Position numbers and translations under genes: made by a program
Notes under the pieces: generated by a model
Told to the model about the DNA's origin: nothing
What the model saw: only the letters and a program-made list of their open reading frames with translations
Databases searched by the model: none
Source of the DNA: an uncultured Clostridia bacterium
Lineage (GTDB): Bacteria; Bacillota; Clostridia; Christensenellales; UBA3700
Reading direction: 5' to 3'
Assembly (NCBI GenBank): GCA_945992255.1
Contig: CAMFVQ010000053.1
Location: 1-44,652 of the forward strand
DNA: 44,652 bases
In this document: positions 15,722 to 25,142 of the stretch, piece by piece
How positions within the stretch are numbered: the stretch's first letter is position 1
Layout: every line of letters starts with the position of its first letter

Positions 15722-16573
15722 TCACATCTCCTTATCGAACACCTTGCCTATTTTGCCAATATCTTCAATCTCCACGAAGTATCGAAAGCATCTACAAAGT
15801 CTATCATATCTAGTATCTTTCACCAGCCTGTCCACGCTATCACAATGCACTGTCGAAATGACTTTTACACCGCATCGCACACAATCGACTATCGCATCAA
15901 TTTCTTCATCTCCAAATATCTCATCACTTGCTACGATGTCAGGTCGCATTGACCTTAGGAAATATTTATAAGCTATATTTTTCGGTATTCCGAGAGCAAT
16001 ATCAGTACACATTCCTATACAATTCTCATTGATATCCCCCACGCTCGATACCTCTTCTCTATCATCAAGTAGCAATACATTTTTACCACTGTCAGACAAC
16101 TTTTTCACCAAAAATCTCAGCAGTGTTGTCTTGCCCATACCGGGTGGTGAACATATCAATGTACTTCCAAAATCCCCCAAAATCTTGTCTAATTTGCTAC
16201 TAGAAAATACGATATTTTTGCCTATTCTAATGCAGATAGAAGATATATTTTTGACAGCGCAAAGCTTATCTTTTTCCACCACACCTTGCCCACATATTCC
16301 AATTCTTATCCCATCTTTTGTGCAAATATAGCCTTGTTTCATAGGCTCATCTTGGGCATAAATCGAGTGTTCACTTGCTGTCAAAATTATCCAATCTATC
16401 TCATCTTGGCTTGCAATATAAGCTTGTCCACCTCTCTCCAAAATCTTATATTTTCCGCTGATACTGTATATGATTGGCTTGTCCTTTCTTATTCTTATCT
16501 CACATATTTTGTCCATATTTTCGCACGACAAAATCTCATTAAAAATCCTACTTGGCAAAATCTTTTCAAGCAT
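15722..16573 (-). CDS. spoIIIAA: SpoIIIAA, secretion-type ATPase
   Basis: SpoIIIAA is the cytoplasmic ATPase thought to power the SpoIIIA channel, related to type II/IV secretion ATPases. The 283-residue product has the Walker A PPGMGKTT (about 142-149), LLLDDREEVSSV and the Walker B-like PDIVASDEIFG. A weak ribosome site (GTGGTG) precedes the ATG. It is the first gene of the operon; the promoter is expected to be sigma-E dependent. Only a doubtful match (CCATTTT, about 13 bp, TATAAACA) is seen about 60-90 bp upstream. Confidence 0.95.
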   Translation of the reverse strand: MLEKILPSRIFNEILSCENMDKICEIRIRKDKPIIYSISGKYKILERGGQAYIASQDEIDWIILTASEHSIYAQDEPMKQGYICTKDGIRIGICGQGVVEKDKLCAVKNISSICIRIGKNIVFSSSKLDKILGDFGSTLICSPPGMGKTTLLRFLVKKLSDSGKNVLLLDDREEVSSVGDINENCIGMCTDIALGIPKNIAYKYFLRSMRPDIVASDEIFGDEEIDAIVDCVRCGVKVISTVHCDSVDRLVKDTRYDRLCRCFRYFVEIEDIGKIGKVFDKEM

Positions 16574-16909
16574 AATTCACCACTTTTCCTACTTCAATAT
16601 ATTCACCAATTTTTTGTTTATAACAAGTTTATAAAAAATGGCGACACAGCCGCCGAAAATTGTACAAGAAAAGCTTTCTATCTCATATTAACTTTTTCAC
16701 TATATTCTATTTCATCAAAAAAATATATAATTTTTCACCAAAGACATTGTATTTCAAAATTTTTGCAAAAAAATACCAAGACAGCCACCTTGCAACCGCA
16801 TAATAGTTTTTTGTGTCATATTTTATGATTTATCCTATTCTATTTCAGCAACAAAAATAATGCTGAGTAAAAATTTTTACAACAATATACTTTTTTCTAA
16901 ATTTTTAGC
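16574..16909. other. Gene-free interval between efp and spoIIIAA
   Basis: No gene is seen in these 336 bp. Two hairpins with T tails on the minus strand stand out. GGCGGC/GTCGCC (16640-16654) is followed by ATTTTTT. A weaker CAAGG/TCTTG (about 16776-16791) is followed by TATTTTTTT. Both contain GGCTGT. They lie downstream of the efp terminator, so they may belong to a short independent RNA, or guard the sporulation operon against read-through. Confidence 0.5.
16632..16654 (-). terminator. Hairpin with T tail upstream of spoIIIAA
   Basis: GGCGGC and GTCGCC (16640-16654) pair with one G-U and a 3-nt loop and are followed on the minus strand by ATTTTTT. It has the form of an intrinsic terminator but no gene ends here. 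It probably isolates spoIIIAA from upstream transcription or ends a small RNA. Confidence 0.45.
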
Positions 16910-16936
16910 AAAAAAATACCGACCTTGCGGTCGGTA
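16910..16936 (-). terminator. Intrinsic terminator of the pepP-efp operon
   Basis: TACCGACC (16917-16924) and GGTCGGTA (16929-16936) form a perfect 8-bp stem with a TTGC loop, followed on the minus strand by about seven T. It lies 15 bp after the efp stop and is one of the strongest terminators in the window. Confidence 0.9.
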
Positions 16937-16950
16937 TATCATTTCGTAGA

Positions 16951-17517
16951 TTAAATTCTTGACATATAAGAACCAGTTCTTGTATCAACACGGATTGTAT
17001 CACCTTCGTTGACGAACAATGGAACTTGCAATTCATAACCTGTTTCCAAAGTTGCAGGTTTGGTAGCACCTTGAGTAGTGTTGCCCTTTACGCCTGGCTC
17101 GCAATGTGTGATAAGAAGTTCAACAAAGTTAGGAGCTTCTACTGAGAATGCGCTGCCGTTGTAGAAAGAAACGGTAACTTCACCATTTTCCATAACGAAT
17201 TGAAGTGCATCTTCAACTTGCTCTCTGTTGAGTGGAATCATATCGAAAGTCTCTTGATCCATGAAGTAGTACAAGTCACCATCAGCATAAGAATAAGTCA
17301 TTGGCTTACGCTCAATGTGTGCTGTTTGGAATTTTGCGGTTGGGTTGAAAGTCATTTCAACTACGCCACCTTCGATAACGTTACGAAGCTTTGTTCTTAC
17401 GAAAGCTGCACCTTTGCCCGGTTTAACGTGCAAAAAGTCAACAACTGTCACAACTTTTCCATCCATTTCAAAAGTTACGCCTTTACGAAAATCGCCTGCT
17501 AGAATAAAATCTGCCAT
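16951..17517 (-). CDS. efp: Elongation factor P
   Basis: EF-P binds stalled ribosomes between the P and E sites and speeds peptide bond formation at polyproline. The 188-residue product has three beta-barrel domains. The loop KPGKGAA carries Lys35, equivalent to the modified Lys32 of B. subtilis EF-P, and the C-terminal [18 protein letters not shown] signature is intact. The start at 17517 has GGAGG at proper distance; an upstream TTG would overlap it. It follows pepP by 14 bp, a conserved pair. Confidence 0.97.
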   Translation of the reverse strand: MADFILAGDFRKGVTFEMDGKVVTVVDFLHVKPGKGAAFVRTKLRNVIEGGVVEMTFNPTAKFQTAHIERKPMTYSYADGDLYYFMDQETFDMIPLNREQVEDALQFVMENGEVTVSFYNGSAFSVEAPNFVELLITHCEPGVKGNTTQGATKPATLETGYELQVPLFVNEGDTIRVDTRTGSYMSRI

Positions 17518-17531
17518 AAAATCCTCCAAGA

Positions 17532-18569
17532 TTATAGTATAATAAGTTTTTTATTTGATTTAGTCAAATCGGCAACTTTATCTTTGCCAACGACTACTAT
17601 ATCCTCAATTCTCACGCCAAATTGTCCATCAATATAGACACCTGGCTCGACCGACATCACCGAATTTTCAGCTACAATTCTGTCGAATTTTGGACTAAAA
17701 GTTTGTCCTTCGTGTATCTCTATGCCCAGTCCATGACCGAGACTGTGAGTAAATCTGTCGCCAAGTCCAACGCCTGTGAGATATTCTCTTGCCAAGCTGT
17801 CGCACTCATTGGCTCTCATACCAGCCTTGATGCCTCCAAGTGCCACCATTTGGGCTTGAAGCACATTTTCATAGACTTCGACTTGCTTGTCGGAAGGATT
17901 GCCCATCATCACCGTGCGAGTCATATCCGAACAATATCCATTGTATTTTGCGCCAAAATCCATCAGCACGAACTCGCCGTTTTGGAGCTTTTTGTCCGAC
18001 CTATGCGCATGTGGTACAGCCGAATTGCTTCCGAAAGCTACAATGCTGTCGAATGCCAATTCGCACCCTTCAGCCAATATCATATATTCCAGTCTGCTAG
18101 CAATATCTATCTCGCTCACGCCGACCTTAATATAATCCAAAATTGCCTCGAAACACTTATCTGTCACCGCTTGGGCTTTGACAATTTGTTCAATCTCCCA
18201 CTTCGATTTGACATTTCGCTCATCATCAATCACATCGGCAATATCCACCAAATCTTTGCCTTTGAGCAGTTCAAAGAGTTTCTTGTAAGTGTGATAATCA
18301 ATGTTGCTGTCCCAACCAACGACTTTTTGGCCTTTCACCAGCCTTGCAATATCCTCGAAATTTCCACACACAACTTGGAATTTATCAGACAGTTTTTGGC
18401 TAGCTTCGAGATAATATCTTGGGTCAGTGATGAAGAATTGTTCATCTTTTGTTGCAACGATTTGAGCATTGGACGAATGATAGCCCGAATAGTAGTAGAC
18501 ATTGTTTTGACTCAACACGACTACGCACTCGACATTCGATTTATTCAACAATGCTTTCAAGTCACCCAT
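17532..18569 (-). CDS. pepP: M24B aminopeptidase P-like Xaa-Pro peptidase
   Basis: The product of about 345 residues has an N-terminal creatinase-like domain (about 1-120) and a C-terminal pita-bread metallopeptidase domain. The metal ligands are visible: D in [15 protein letters not shown] (two aspartates), H in [14 protein letters not shown] in MSVEPGVYI and E in GVRIEDIVV. It removes N-terminal residues before proline, and co-occurrence with efp is common. No Shine-Dalgarno site is seen. Two in-frame ATGs (18575 and 18569) exist, and the second is preferred because the promoter's -10 box ends 8 nt before it. Confidence 0.93.
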   Translation of the reverse strand: MGDLKALLNKSNVECVVVLSQNNVYYYSGYHSSNAQIVATKDEQFFITDPRYYLEASQKLSDKFQVVCGNFEDIARLVKGQKVVGWDSNIDYHTYKKLFELLKGKDLVDIADVIDDERNVKSKWEIEQIVKAQAVTDKCFEAILDYIKVGVSEIDIASRLEYMILAEGCELAFDSIVAFGSNSAVPHAHRSDKKLQNGEFVLMDFGAKYNGYCSDMTRTVMMGNPSDKQVEVYENVLQAQMVALGGIKAGMRANECDSLAREYLTGVGLGDRFTHSLGHGLGIEIHEGQTFSPKFDRIVAENSVMSVEPGVYIDGQFGVRIEDIVVVGKDKVADLTKSNKKLIIL

Positions 18570-18577
18570 ACGCATTT

Positions 18578-18606
18578 ATTTTAGCATAATTCCAGCTATA
18601 AGTAAA
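18578..18606 (-). promoter_or_regulatory. Promoter of pepP-efp, probably leaderless
   Basis: TTTACT (18601-18606) and TAAAAT (18578-18583) are 17 bp apart. The -10 box ends 2 nt before one ATG and 8 nt before the next in-frame ATG, so the transcript is predicted to start at or inside the first codons. The -35 box matches the consensus in four of six positions. Confidence 0.45.
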
Positions 18607-18648
18607 GAGCAAAAGTATTTTTTATGTAGAATAATGCACATTTTTTGC

Positions 18649-19521
18649 TCATTTTTGCAGTTTCTCATAATAATTTTTCATCATCAAAGCATCTCTAGTC
18701 TGAGTTCCTGCCGATTCGCACACGATATAAGGTGTCATCTTATATTCGCTGATGACTTCCATGAGTGGCTCGAATGGCGGACCATAAATCTCATCATCGA
18801 AAGTCAGGTGTCTAAGTTCCCCATTTTGAGTAAACTGAATTTTTGAAAAATGTATGTGCATATTTTTTGTTTTGTACTCACCAATGCTATCCACAAGCTT
18901 GTCAATCACTCGCCTATAATCATCTTTGGTGAAGAAAACTCCCATATCACGGCTGTTCAAATGCCCCCAATCTATGCAAGGAATGATAGTATCATCACCC
19001 ATTTTGCACATTGCGATAATCTCGTCAAGGTTGCCCAGTTGTGCCTTTTTGCCCATTGTTTCAGGACACAACAGCATATCGGCATAGCCCAGCTCTTCTT
19101 TGGTTTTCAAGACATTCTCGAAAGCATTAAGCAGCACTTTCATCGCCATATCCCTAGGATTTTTGAGCGGAGAGCCTGGATGAAAAACGCATCTACTGCC
19201 ACCTAGCCACCCCAAAGCCTTCATACTGTCAAAGATATATCTAAGATTGTTTTGTGCTTTTTCTTCTTCAAGTGTAGCAAGATTGATAAAATATGGTGCA
19301 TGCACTGATATTTCCAAGTTTTTTTCAGCAAAAGCTTGACCAATTTTGCGAGCGGTGTCCTCTTTGAGCATAACTCCTCGCCCAAAAGAATACTCGAAGC
19401 AGTCTAATCGGTTTTCAATCAACCACTCAGGCACTTGGATAGTATGAGATTTGCCAGCATTAGCAAAGTCTTGACAAGTTCCGCTAGGACCAATTTTGAT
19501 TGTGTTATTTTGATAGCGCAT
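18649..19521 (-). CDS. nfo: Endonuclease IV-like AP endonuclease
   Basis: The 290-residue product is a TIM-barrel protein of the AP endonuclease 2 family, which cuts DNA 5' to abasic sites in base excision repair. Likely zinc ligands are visible in SVHAPYFINL, CVFHPGSP, LCPETMG, CIDWGHLNSRD, MHIHFSK and the final glutamate in VCESAG. The start at 19521 is chosen, with AAGGA about 6 nt upstream; ATG 19530 is closer to that site and less likely. It overlaps the ribF end by about 17 bp and is the last gene of the infB operon. Its distance from classical Nfo proteins leaves a small chance of a related sugar isomerase fold, but the metal motifs argue for the nuclease. Confidence 0.88.
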   Translation of the reverse strand: MRYQNNTIKIGPSGTCQDFANAGKSHTIQVPEWLIENRLDCFEYSFGRGVMLKEDTARKIGQAFAEKNLEISVHAPYFINLATLEEEKAQNNLRYIFDSMKALGWLGGSRCVFHPGSPLKNPRDMAMKVLLNAFENVLKTKEELGYADMLLCPETMGKKAQLGNLDEIIAMCKMGDDTIIPCIDWGHLNSRDMGVFFTKDDYRRVIDKLVDSIGEYKTKNMHIHFSKIQFTQNGELRHLTFDDEIYGPPFEPLMEVISEYKMTPYIVCESAGTQTRDALMMKNYYEKLQK

Positions 19522-20422
19522 ATTCCACATCCTTTGCTATTTGTTGTGACAGCTCTTCCATACTATTGAATTTTTTTATATCTCTTATTTTCTCTAAAAA
19601 CTCAATGACGATTGTCTTACCATAAAGCTCTTGATTTAGTCCAATTATATGAGTTTCGATATTGTAAGTATTGTCGCCAAAAGTCGGATGATTGCCCACG
19701 TTTGTCACCGCTTTGAGCTTTACTCCATCGATGATTACATTAGTATTGTACACACCGCAAGGCAATTTTTCTTTCTTTTCATCATATTCGATATTGGCAG
19801 TTGCTCGCCCCATTTTGCTTCCATCACGCCTGCCGGGGCTTACCTTACCCATCACAAAATATGGCGTATTGAGCTGACTTGCGATTTGTGACAAATTGCC
19901 AGTTTGGACAAGTTTTCTTAGGTATCTAGAAGAAATTTTCGAGCCATCGGCAAGCAATTTCATCTTTTCGACAACCAGCTCTATACCATTATGATCGCAA
20001 AACTCTTTTAGCGTATTGATGTTTCCACTTGCCATTTTGCCATAAGTATAATCCGAGCCAACCACAATCGCCTTGATTGTTTTATCGGCAGTAAGATTTT
20101 CCAAAAATTTTGCAGGTTCTATGTCTGCAAAAGCCTTGTCAAACATAGCATTTACAACAAAATCAACTCCCAGTTGTCTAAGCCTAAATACTCTTTCTTC
20201 ATAGTTGAGTACTTGTTTGCTGTCATTGCCCAAAATCTCGAACGGATTGTTGACGAAAGTAAACACGCCACACTGACACTCATATTTGTGTGCCAACAGC
20301 TGAGCTTTGTGAATGAGTTGGATATGCCCAACGTGCAAACTATCAAAAAAGCCCAAACAAAGTGTGATTGCTTTATCTAGCGGTTTATCATATTCGATTT
20401 GTGTTATTTCTCGTCTTCCCAT
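19505..20422 (-). CDS. ribF: Bifunctional riboflavin kinase/FAD synthetase
   Basis: RibF phosphorylates riboflavin to FMN and adenylates FMN to FAD. The 305-residue product has the N-terminal nucleotidyltransferase with LGFFDSLHVGHIQLI (about 22-36) and VGSDYTYGKMASGN, and the C-terminal kinase with SPGRRDGSKMGRATANIEY (about 203-221) and VTNVGNHPTFGDN. It overlaps truB by 19 bp and has no clear ribosome site, so it is probably coupled to truB. No FMN riboswitch is seen upstream. In many Firmicutes rpsO and pnp follow; here nfo does. Confidence 0.95.
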   Translation of the reverse strand: MGRREITQIEYDKPLDKAITLCLGFFDSLHVGHIQLIHKAQLLAHKYECQCGVFTFVNNPFEILGNDSKQVLNYEERVFRLRQLGVDFVVNAMFDKAFADIEPAKFLENLTADKTIKAIVVGSDYTYGKMASGNINTLKEFCDHNGIELVVEKMKLLADGSKISSRYLRKLVQTGNLSQIASQLNTPYFVMGKVSPGRRDGSKMGRATANIEYDEKKEKLPCGVYNTNVIIDGVKLKAVTNVGNHPTFGDNTYNIETHIIGLNQELYGKTIVIEFLEKIRDIKKFNSMEELSQQIAKDVEYALSK

Positions 20423-21294
20423 AAATTTGTTATTGATTTTGTTATATCATTTTTTGTTTGTGCTATTGAAAATACTTTTCCATCGATAGTCAACACGCAC
20501 AAGTCTTGGATATTGTCGCCAATTTTGCAACCAACTCCGTTCACGACCTTTTTTTTCAGTTCTTCTGGCACTTCATAGATAGGCAAAATATCCTTCAAAA
20601 CTTCAAGTGTATCTATCACATTTTGGACAGGATTTGCCAAAAACTCATCTAGTGTAACAGCATTGTTGATATCAAAGTTGCCACTTTTGGATCGGATAAG
20701 ATAAGCCATATATCCCACCACGCCAAGGCTGTGAGCAATATCACGCACCAAGCTTCTTATATATGTTCCGCTCGAACACTCGATGTCAATATCTATGCTC
20801 TTACAAAGCTCGCCTTCGCACTCTTCACGCACAACTTTTAGGTCAAAAATCCTAACTTTTCGTGGCTCAATCTCTACTTGCACACCCTCTCTTGCCAAAG
20901 CATACGCGCGTTTTCCATTGATAGAAATCGCACTATAAGCAGGCGGAACTTGCAAAATATCTCCCCTAAAATTGTCCAAAGTCTTGACCACATCAGCATA
21001 TTTTGGAAGACTTGACTTGGCAATCACTTCTCCTTCGCTGTCCAATGTATCGGTTTCCACTCCGAACAAAATCCTTGCACGATAAGATTTTTTCTTTATT
21101 TGCATAACATCGAACAACCTTGCAGCCTTGCCCACTCCAAGTACTAGGACTCCACACGCAAGTGGGTCAAGTGTCCCCATATGACCGCACTTTACCTTGT
21201 AGCCAAGTGCTTTCGACAAAGCAATACGGCACTTTACGACCACATCACTTGAAGAAATTCCGCTAGGTTTGTTGACAGCAATAATTCCGTTCAT
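20404..21294 (-). CDS. truB: TruB, tRNA pseudouridine-55 synthase
   Basis: TruB makes pseudouridine 55 in the T loop of tRNAs. The 296-residue product begins with VNKPSGISSSDVV and has the catalytic motif GHMGTLDPLACGVL with Asp43, plus the conserved RAYALAREG and CSSGTYIRSLVRDI segments. The C-terminal region (about 240-296) is a PUA-like extension. The ATG overlaps the nrnA stop by 4 bp. Confidence 0.96.
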   Translation of the reverse strand: MNGIIAVNKPSGISSSDVVVKCRIALSKALGYKVKCGHMGTLDPLACGVLVLGVGKAARLFDVMQIKKKSYRARILFGVETDTLDSEGEVIAKSSLPKYADVVKTLDNFRGDILQVPPAYSAISINGKRAYALAREGVQVEIEPRKVRIFDLKVVREECEGELCKSIDIDIECSSGTYIRSLVRDIAHSLGVVGYMAYLIRSKSGNFDINNAVTLDEFLANPVQNVIDTLEVLKDILPIYEVPEELKKKVVNGVGCKIGDNIQDLCVLTIDGKVFSIAQTKNDITKSITNLWEDEK

Positions 21295-22250
21295 AGATTA
21301 TCTCTTGTAGCTTTGAGCAATTTGTCTTTGACATCTTCATAGAAACCATTGGCTCTACAACCTGCCGCACATTGATGACCGCCACCGCCGAACACACCTG
21401 CGATTGCAGCAGCATCGACGCAATCAGCTGTACGGATACTGATTTTGAAAGAATTTTCGTTCTTTGTATCGGTGATTGCTATTGCAACATCTACGCCATC
21501 AATATCTCTGATATTGTTGATAATTCCCTCGGTTTGGTCCTCACTAGTGCCTGTCGCTTCGAAGTCCTCTCTACAAAAATGTATTATACCTACTCGATTG
21601 TCCTCGAAAAATCTAGCCTTATCAAGCACACGATTTTTGAGCTTAAACTTGTTCATCGAGATAGATTTTAGATATTTTTCGCATATTTTGCTTGCTTCAA
21701 TGTTATATTGAATAAGTTTTGATGCCACGAGGTGAGTATTGGCAGACACATTGGAAAAAGAAAATCCTCCACTATCTGTCACCATACCGGTATACAAAAG
21801 TTTGGCAACGGTATCATCAAAACACTTTTGTTTGGTATCTAGCTCAGCTAGAATATCGTACATAATTTCGCAAGTTGAGCTAGCATCTCCACGCACAATA
21901 TTGATATTTGCATATCTTGTATTGGTCTTGTGGTGGTCAATATTGGCGGTTAATCTTGCTTTGTCGAACACACTCACGCATTCTCCAAGTCTGCCCAAGT
22001 CAGCACAATCACAAGCAATTACCATATCGAACTTTTCACAACTTCCAGTTTGATAATTGCCCGCTCCTGCCAAATCGCTCATCTCTTTTTTTATGTTAGA
22101 TTCGCAAAAAACTTGAACATTTTTGTTCAAGTTTTTAAGAGCGTTGTACAAAGCCAAGCTACTACCCAAAGTGTCGCCATCTGGGTTGATATGGCTTATT
22201 ATTGCAAGTGAAGATGCACTCAGCATTGATTTTACAAGTTTTTCAATCAT
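21291..22250 (-). CDS. nrnA: NrnA-type DHH phosphoesterase
   Basis: NrnA degrades very short oligoribonucleotides (nanoRNA) and often also dephosphorylates pAp. The 319-residue product has the DHH-domain motifs ISHINPDGDTLGS (about 18-30), CDCADLG and NIDHHKTN (about 108-115), and the DHHA1 domain with GGGGHQCAAGCR near 287-298. The rbfA-nrnA-truB-ribF order is the usual one in Firmicutes. It overlaps rbfA by 8 bp and truB by 4 bp. Confidence 0.94.
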   Translation of the reverse strand: MIEKLVKSMLSASSLAIISHINPDGDTLGSSLALYNALKNLNKNVQVFCESNIKKEMSDLAGAGNYQTGSCEKFDMVIACDCADLGRLGECVSVFDKARLTANIDHHKTNTRYANINIVRGDASSTCEIMYDILAELDTKQKCFDDTVAKLLYTGMVTDSGGFSFSNVSANTHLVASKLIQYNIEASKICEKYLKSISMNKFKLKNRVLDKARFFEDNRVGIIHFCREDFEATGTSEDQTEGIINNIRDIDGVDVAIAITDTKNENSFKISIRTADCVDAAAIAGVFGGGGHQCAAGCRANGFYEDVKDKLLKATRDNL

Positions 22251-22599
22251 TTTTTACTTCACCTTGTTTGATTTCTTCAATGATTTTGGCAATTTTCATA
22301 CCATAATTGATGCTGTCGTCAAGAATAAAACGCAACTCTGGCATAGCTCTGAGCTTAATCTTTGTCTTCAAACAAGATTTGATATATCCCTCAGCACTTT
22401 TCAAGCCTTCAATCACTTCTTTTTCCTTGCCGTCTGCCCCCATCACACTTACATAAACTTTTGCAAGTGTAAGATCAGGGTCGCAGTCAACTTTCAACAC
22501 GGTGATAAGTCCCACCACACGTGGATCTCTTATACCATTGGACATAACAATCGAAAGTTGTTTTTTGAGTTCCGAATTTGTTCTCTCTATTCTATTCAT
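22243..22599 (-). CDS. rbfA: RbfA, ribosome-binding factor A
   Basis: RbfA aids late maturation of the 30S subunit near the 5' helix of 16S rRNA. The 118-residue KH-like protein starts MNRIERTNSELKKQLS and has the conserved IRDPRVVGLITVLKVDCDPDLTLAKVYVSV and LRFILDDSINYG segments. AAAGGA precedes the ATG. It overlaps infB and nrnA by 8 bp each. Confidence 0.96.
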   Translation of the reverse strand: MNRIERTNSELKKQLSIVMSNGIRDPRVVGLITVLKVDCDPDLTLAKVYVSVMGADGKEKEVIEGLKSAEGYIKSCLKTKIKLRAMPELRFILDDSINYGMKIAKIIEEIKQGEVKND

Positions 22600-25123
22600 T
22601 TTCTATCCTTTCCATAATGTAGCTCTCAATGATATCGCCTACTTTGATATCATTGAATTTTTCAAGACCGATACCACACTCAAATCCGGCATTGACTTCT
22701 TTTACATCATCTTTTTCACGTTTGAGTGAAGACAAAGTGCCTTCAAATACAACAACGTTATCTCTAAGAAGTCTTGCTCCGCAGTTACGGCTAACTTTAC
22801 CATCGAGGATATAGCTACCGGCAACTGTACCATAGCTACTGATCTTGAATACGGCACGCACTTCAGCATGACCGATGAGAGTTTCTTTATATTTTGGTGT
22901 AAGCATACCTTTGAGTGCTTTGGTTACATCATCGATTGCATCATAGATAATGCTATAATTGCGGATATCAACACCACTTCTCTCTGCGAGTGCTTTTGCC
23001 TTGCTGTCAGGTCTTACATTGAAGCCAATGATGATAGCTCCAGTTGTTCCTGCAAGCATAACATCTGACTCGTTGACAGCACCAACACCACTATGCACAA
23101 CATGAATTTTGACATTTTCAGCCGCCATTTCATCGCTAAGTTTGAGCATAGATTGTTTGATAGCCTCAGCAGAACCTTGTACATCGGCTTTGATAATCAT
23201 AGCCAAAGACTTGATTTCATCGCTTGTAACATTCTTGAACATATCATCAAGTGTACGAGCATTGCTTGCCATTTGCATTTCATTTCTTTCTTTGTCAAGA
23301 CGCTCTTGTACAACTTGTTTTGCAAGTTTTTCATCAGCAACCGCAACGATTGATGCACCTGCATTTGGCACTTCTGAGAATCCTTGAACTTGCACTGCAA
23401 ATGATGGACCTGCCTCTTTTACTTGTTTGCCGGTATAGTCAGTCATAGCTCTGATTTTACCTATTGTTGTACCAGCCACTACATAATCTTTGACTTTGAG
23501 TGTACCATTTTGCACAAGCACGGTAGCCACTGGACCAATACCCTTGTCGAGTTTTGCCTCGATGATAGAACCGCTTGCCTTGCATTTTTTGTTGGCTTTT
23601 AGCTCCAACACTTCCGCAACAAGCAAAACGTTTTCGAGCAATTCTTGGACGCCTTGACCGAACTTAGCACTGATTGGGCAAACGATAATGTCACCGCCCC
23701 ATTCTTCTGGCACAAGGTCATATTGGGTAAGTTGTTGCAAGATTTTGTCATACTTGCCATCTGTTTTATCAATTTTGTTGACAGCCACGATGATAGAAAC
23801 GCCTGCGCTCTTAGCATGGTTGATAGCCTCTACTGTCTGTGGCATGATGCCGTCATCAGCCGCAACAACGATGATTGCAATATCAGTTACTTTTGCACCA
23901 CGCATACGCATTGCAGTGAAGGCTTCGTGTCCAGGAGTATCAAGGAAAGTGATTTTTCCGCCGTTCAAATCGATAGTGTAAGCACCGATATGTTGAGTGA
24001 TACCACCAGCCTCTTTTGCCACAACGTTTGTCTTACGGATATAGTCCAAAAGTGATGTTTTACCATGGTCTACGTGACCCATAATAGTAACGATTGGTGG
24101 GCGTTTTACAAGCTTTTCATCTTTGTTTTGTTCTACGATTGCTTCTTTGAGCTTGTCCTCTGCGGTAGCATCAACTTTGAGTTCGAGGGTGATACCATAA
24201 TCGATAGCAATCATTTCTGCCTCATCGAAAGTGAGTGAGCCGTTGATTGTAGCAACTTTGCCAAGGTCGAACAATTTCTTGACAATCTCAGTTGCAGACT
24301 TACCAATTTTTTCACTGAACACTTTGATTGGTACGATTTCAGAGTTGAGTACAGCATGCTCAATCTTGATGAATTGTGGGTTGGAGCTAGCATTTTTCTT
24401 AGCCTTTTTAACTTTTACATATCTTGCAGTTTCGCCATCATCCATCACTCTGTCATCGGTTGTATAGCCTTTTTTGAGCAAATCTCTCTTAGACATATTG
24501 CCCTTGTGAGATTCTTCATGCCCAAATTGTGTATTGTTTTTCTTCTTTTTGTCACCACGATTGTTGTTTTGTGTTGGCAACTCAACTGGCTCGACTCTTT
24601 GGAAACTTCCAAAGCCTGGTTTGTTGTTATTTTGATTGTTTCTAGGAGCTTGGCTTTGGTTGTTGTTCTTGTTTGGTCTAGGTTTTCTCTCTAGTTGAGA
24701 TAGGTCAAACTTGCCTTGATTAGGCTTGTTGTTGCGATAATCAGGCTTAATATCAGGGTTGACATAGGTTCTTGGAGCTTTTTCAGTTTTCTTCTCTGGA
24801 GCAGGTTGAGTTTTGATAGGCTCAGCAGGTTTTTCTTCTGCTTTTGGAGCTTCTTCTACCACAGGTGCAGCATCTGGAGCTACTTCCTCCACTACTTTCT
24901 CAACTTGAGCAGGTTGACTTTCGACAACTTCAGGTTGTGCCACCGTGGCTACCTCAGCACTTTCTCTGGATAGTTTGATATTGTTAATTTCGGCACGCAT
25001 ATTGGATATACGGCTCTTAATGTCAGCAATATCCACGACAAGTGGCTTGACATTAGTCGAAATAAACTTACCTATCTCCTTAACACTTTTTATTTGTTCG
25101 TTTTTGTTTTCAGTATTACTCAC
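22592..25123 (-). CDS. infB: Translation initiation factor IF-2
   Basis: IF-2 is the GTPase that delivers initiator tRNA to the 30S subunit. The roughly 843-residue product has a long N-terminal low-complexity region (about 50-250) rich in Pro, Glu, Ala, Lys and Asn, an IF-2 N domain (about 263-315), the G domain with GHVDHGKTSLL (349-359), DTPGHEAF and NKID, and C-terminal domains II to IV. GTG at 25123 is chosen because GGAGGT lies 6 nt upstream; a TTG one codon earlier is also possible. The disordered N-terminus is species-variable and normal for the family. Confidence 0.97.
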   Translation of the reverse strand: MSNTENKNEQIKSVKEIGKFISTNVKPLVVDIADIKSRISNMRAEINNIKLSRESAEVATVAQPEVVESQPAQVEKVVEEVAPDAAPVVEEAPKAEEKPAEPIKTQPAPEKKTEKAPRTYVNPDIKPDYRNNKPNQGKFDLSQLERKPRPNKNNNQSQAPRNNQNNNKPGFGSFQRVEPVELPTQNNNRGDKKKKNNTQFGHEESHKGNMSKRDLLKKGYTTDDRVMDDGETARYVKVKKAKKNASSNPQFIKIEHAVLNSEIVPIKVFSEKIGKSATEIVKKLFDLGKVATINGSLTFDEAEMIAIDYGITLELKVDATAEDKLKEAIVEQNKDEKLVKRPPIVTIMGHVDHGKTSLLDYIRKTNVVAKEAGGITQHIGAYTIDLNGGKITFLDTPGHEAFTAMRMRGAKVTDIAIIVVAADDGIMPQTVEAINHAKSAGVSIIVAVNKIDKTDGKYDKILQQLTQYDLVPEEWGGDIIVCPISAKFGQGVQELLENVLLVAEVLELKANKKCKASGSIIEAKLDKGIGPVATVLVQNGTLKVKDYVVAGTTIGKIRAMTDYTGKQVKEAGPSFAVQVQGFSEVPNAGASIVAVADEKLAKQVVQERLDKERNEMQMASNARTLDDMFKNVTSDEIKSLAMIIKADVQGSAEAIKQSMLKLSDEMAAENVKIHVVHSGVGAVNESDVMLAGTTGAIIIGFNVRPDSKAKALAERSGVDIRNYSIIYDAIDDVTKALKGMLTPKYKETLIGHAEVRAVFKISSYGTVAGSYILDGKVSRNCGARLLRDNVVVFEGTLSSLKREKDDVKEVNAGFECGIGLEKFNDIKVGDIIESYIMERIENE

Positions 25124-25142
25124 CAAAATACCTCCAAGTATC

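Noticed and set aside
17622-18584. A 320-codon open frame on the plus strand
   Set aside because: It lies entirely antisense to pepP, has no ribosome site, and its protein is rich in Cys, His and Ile with no recognisable motif. The AT-rich codon use of the minus-strand gene leaves this frame open.
20423-20560. An FMN riboswitch in front of ribF
   Set aside because: ribF overlaps truB and none of the conserved FMN-aptamer sequence is seen.
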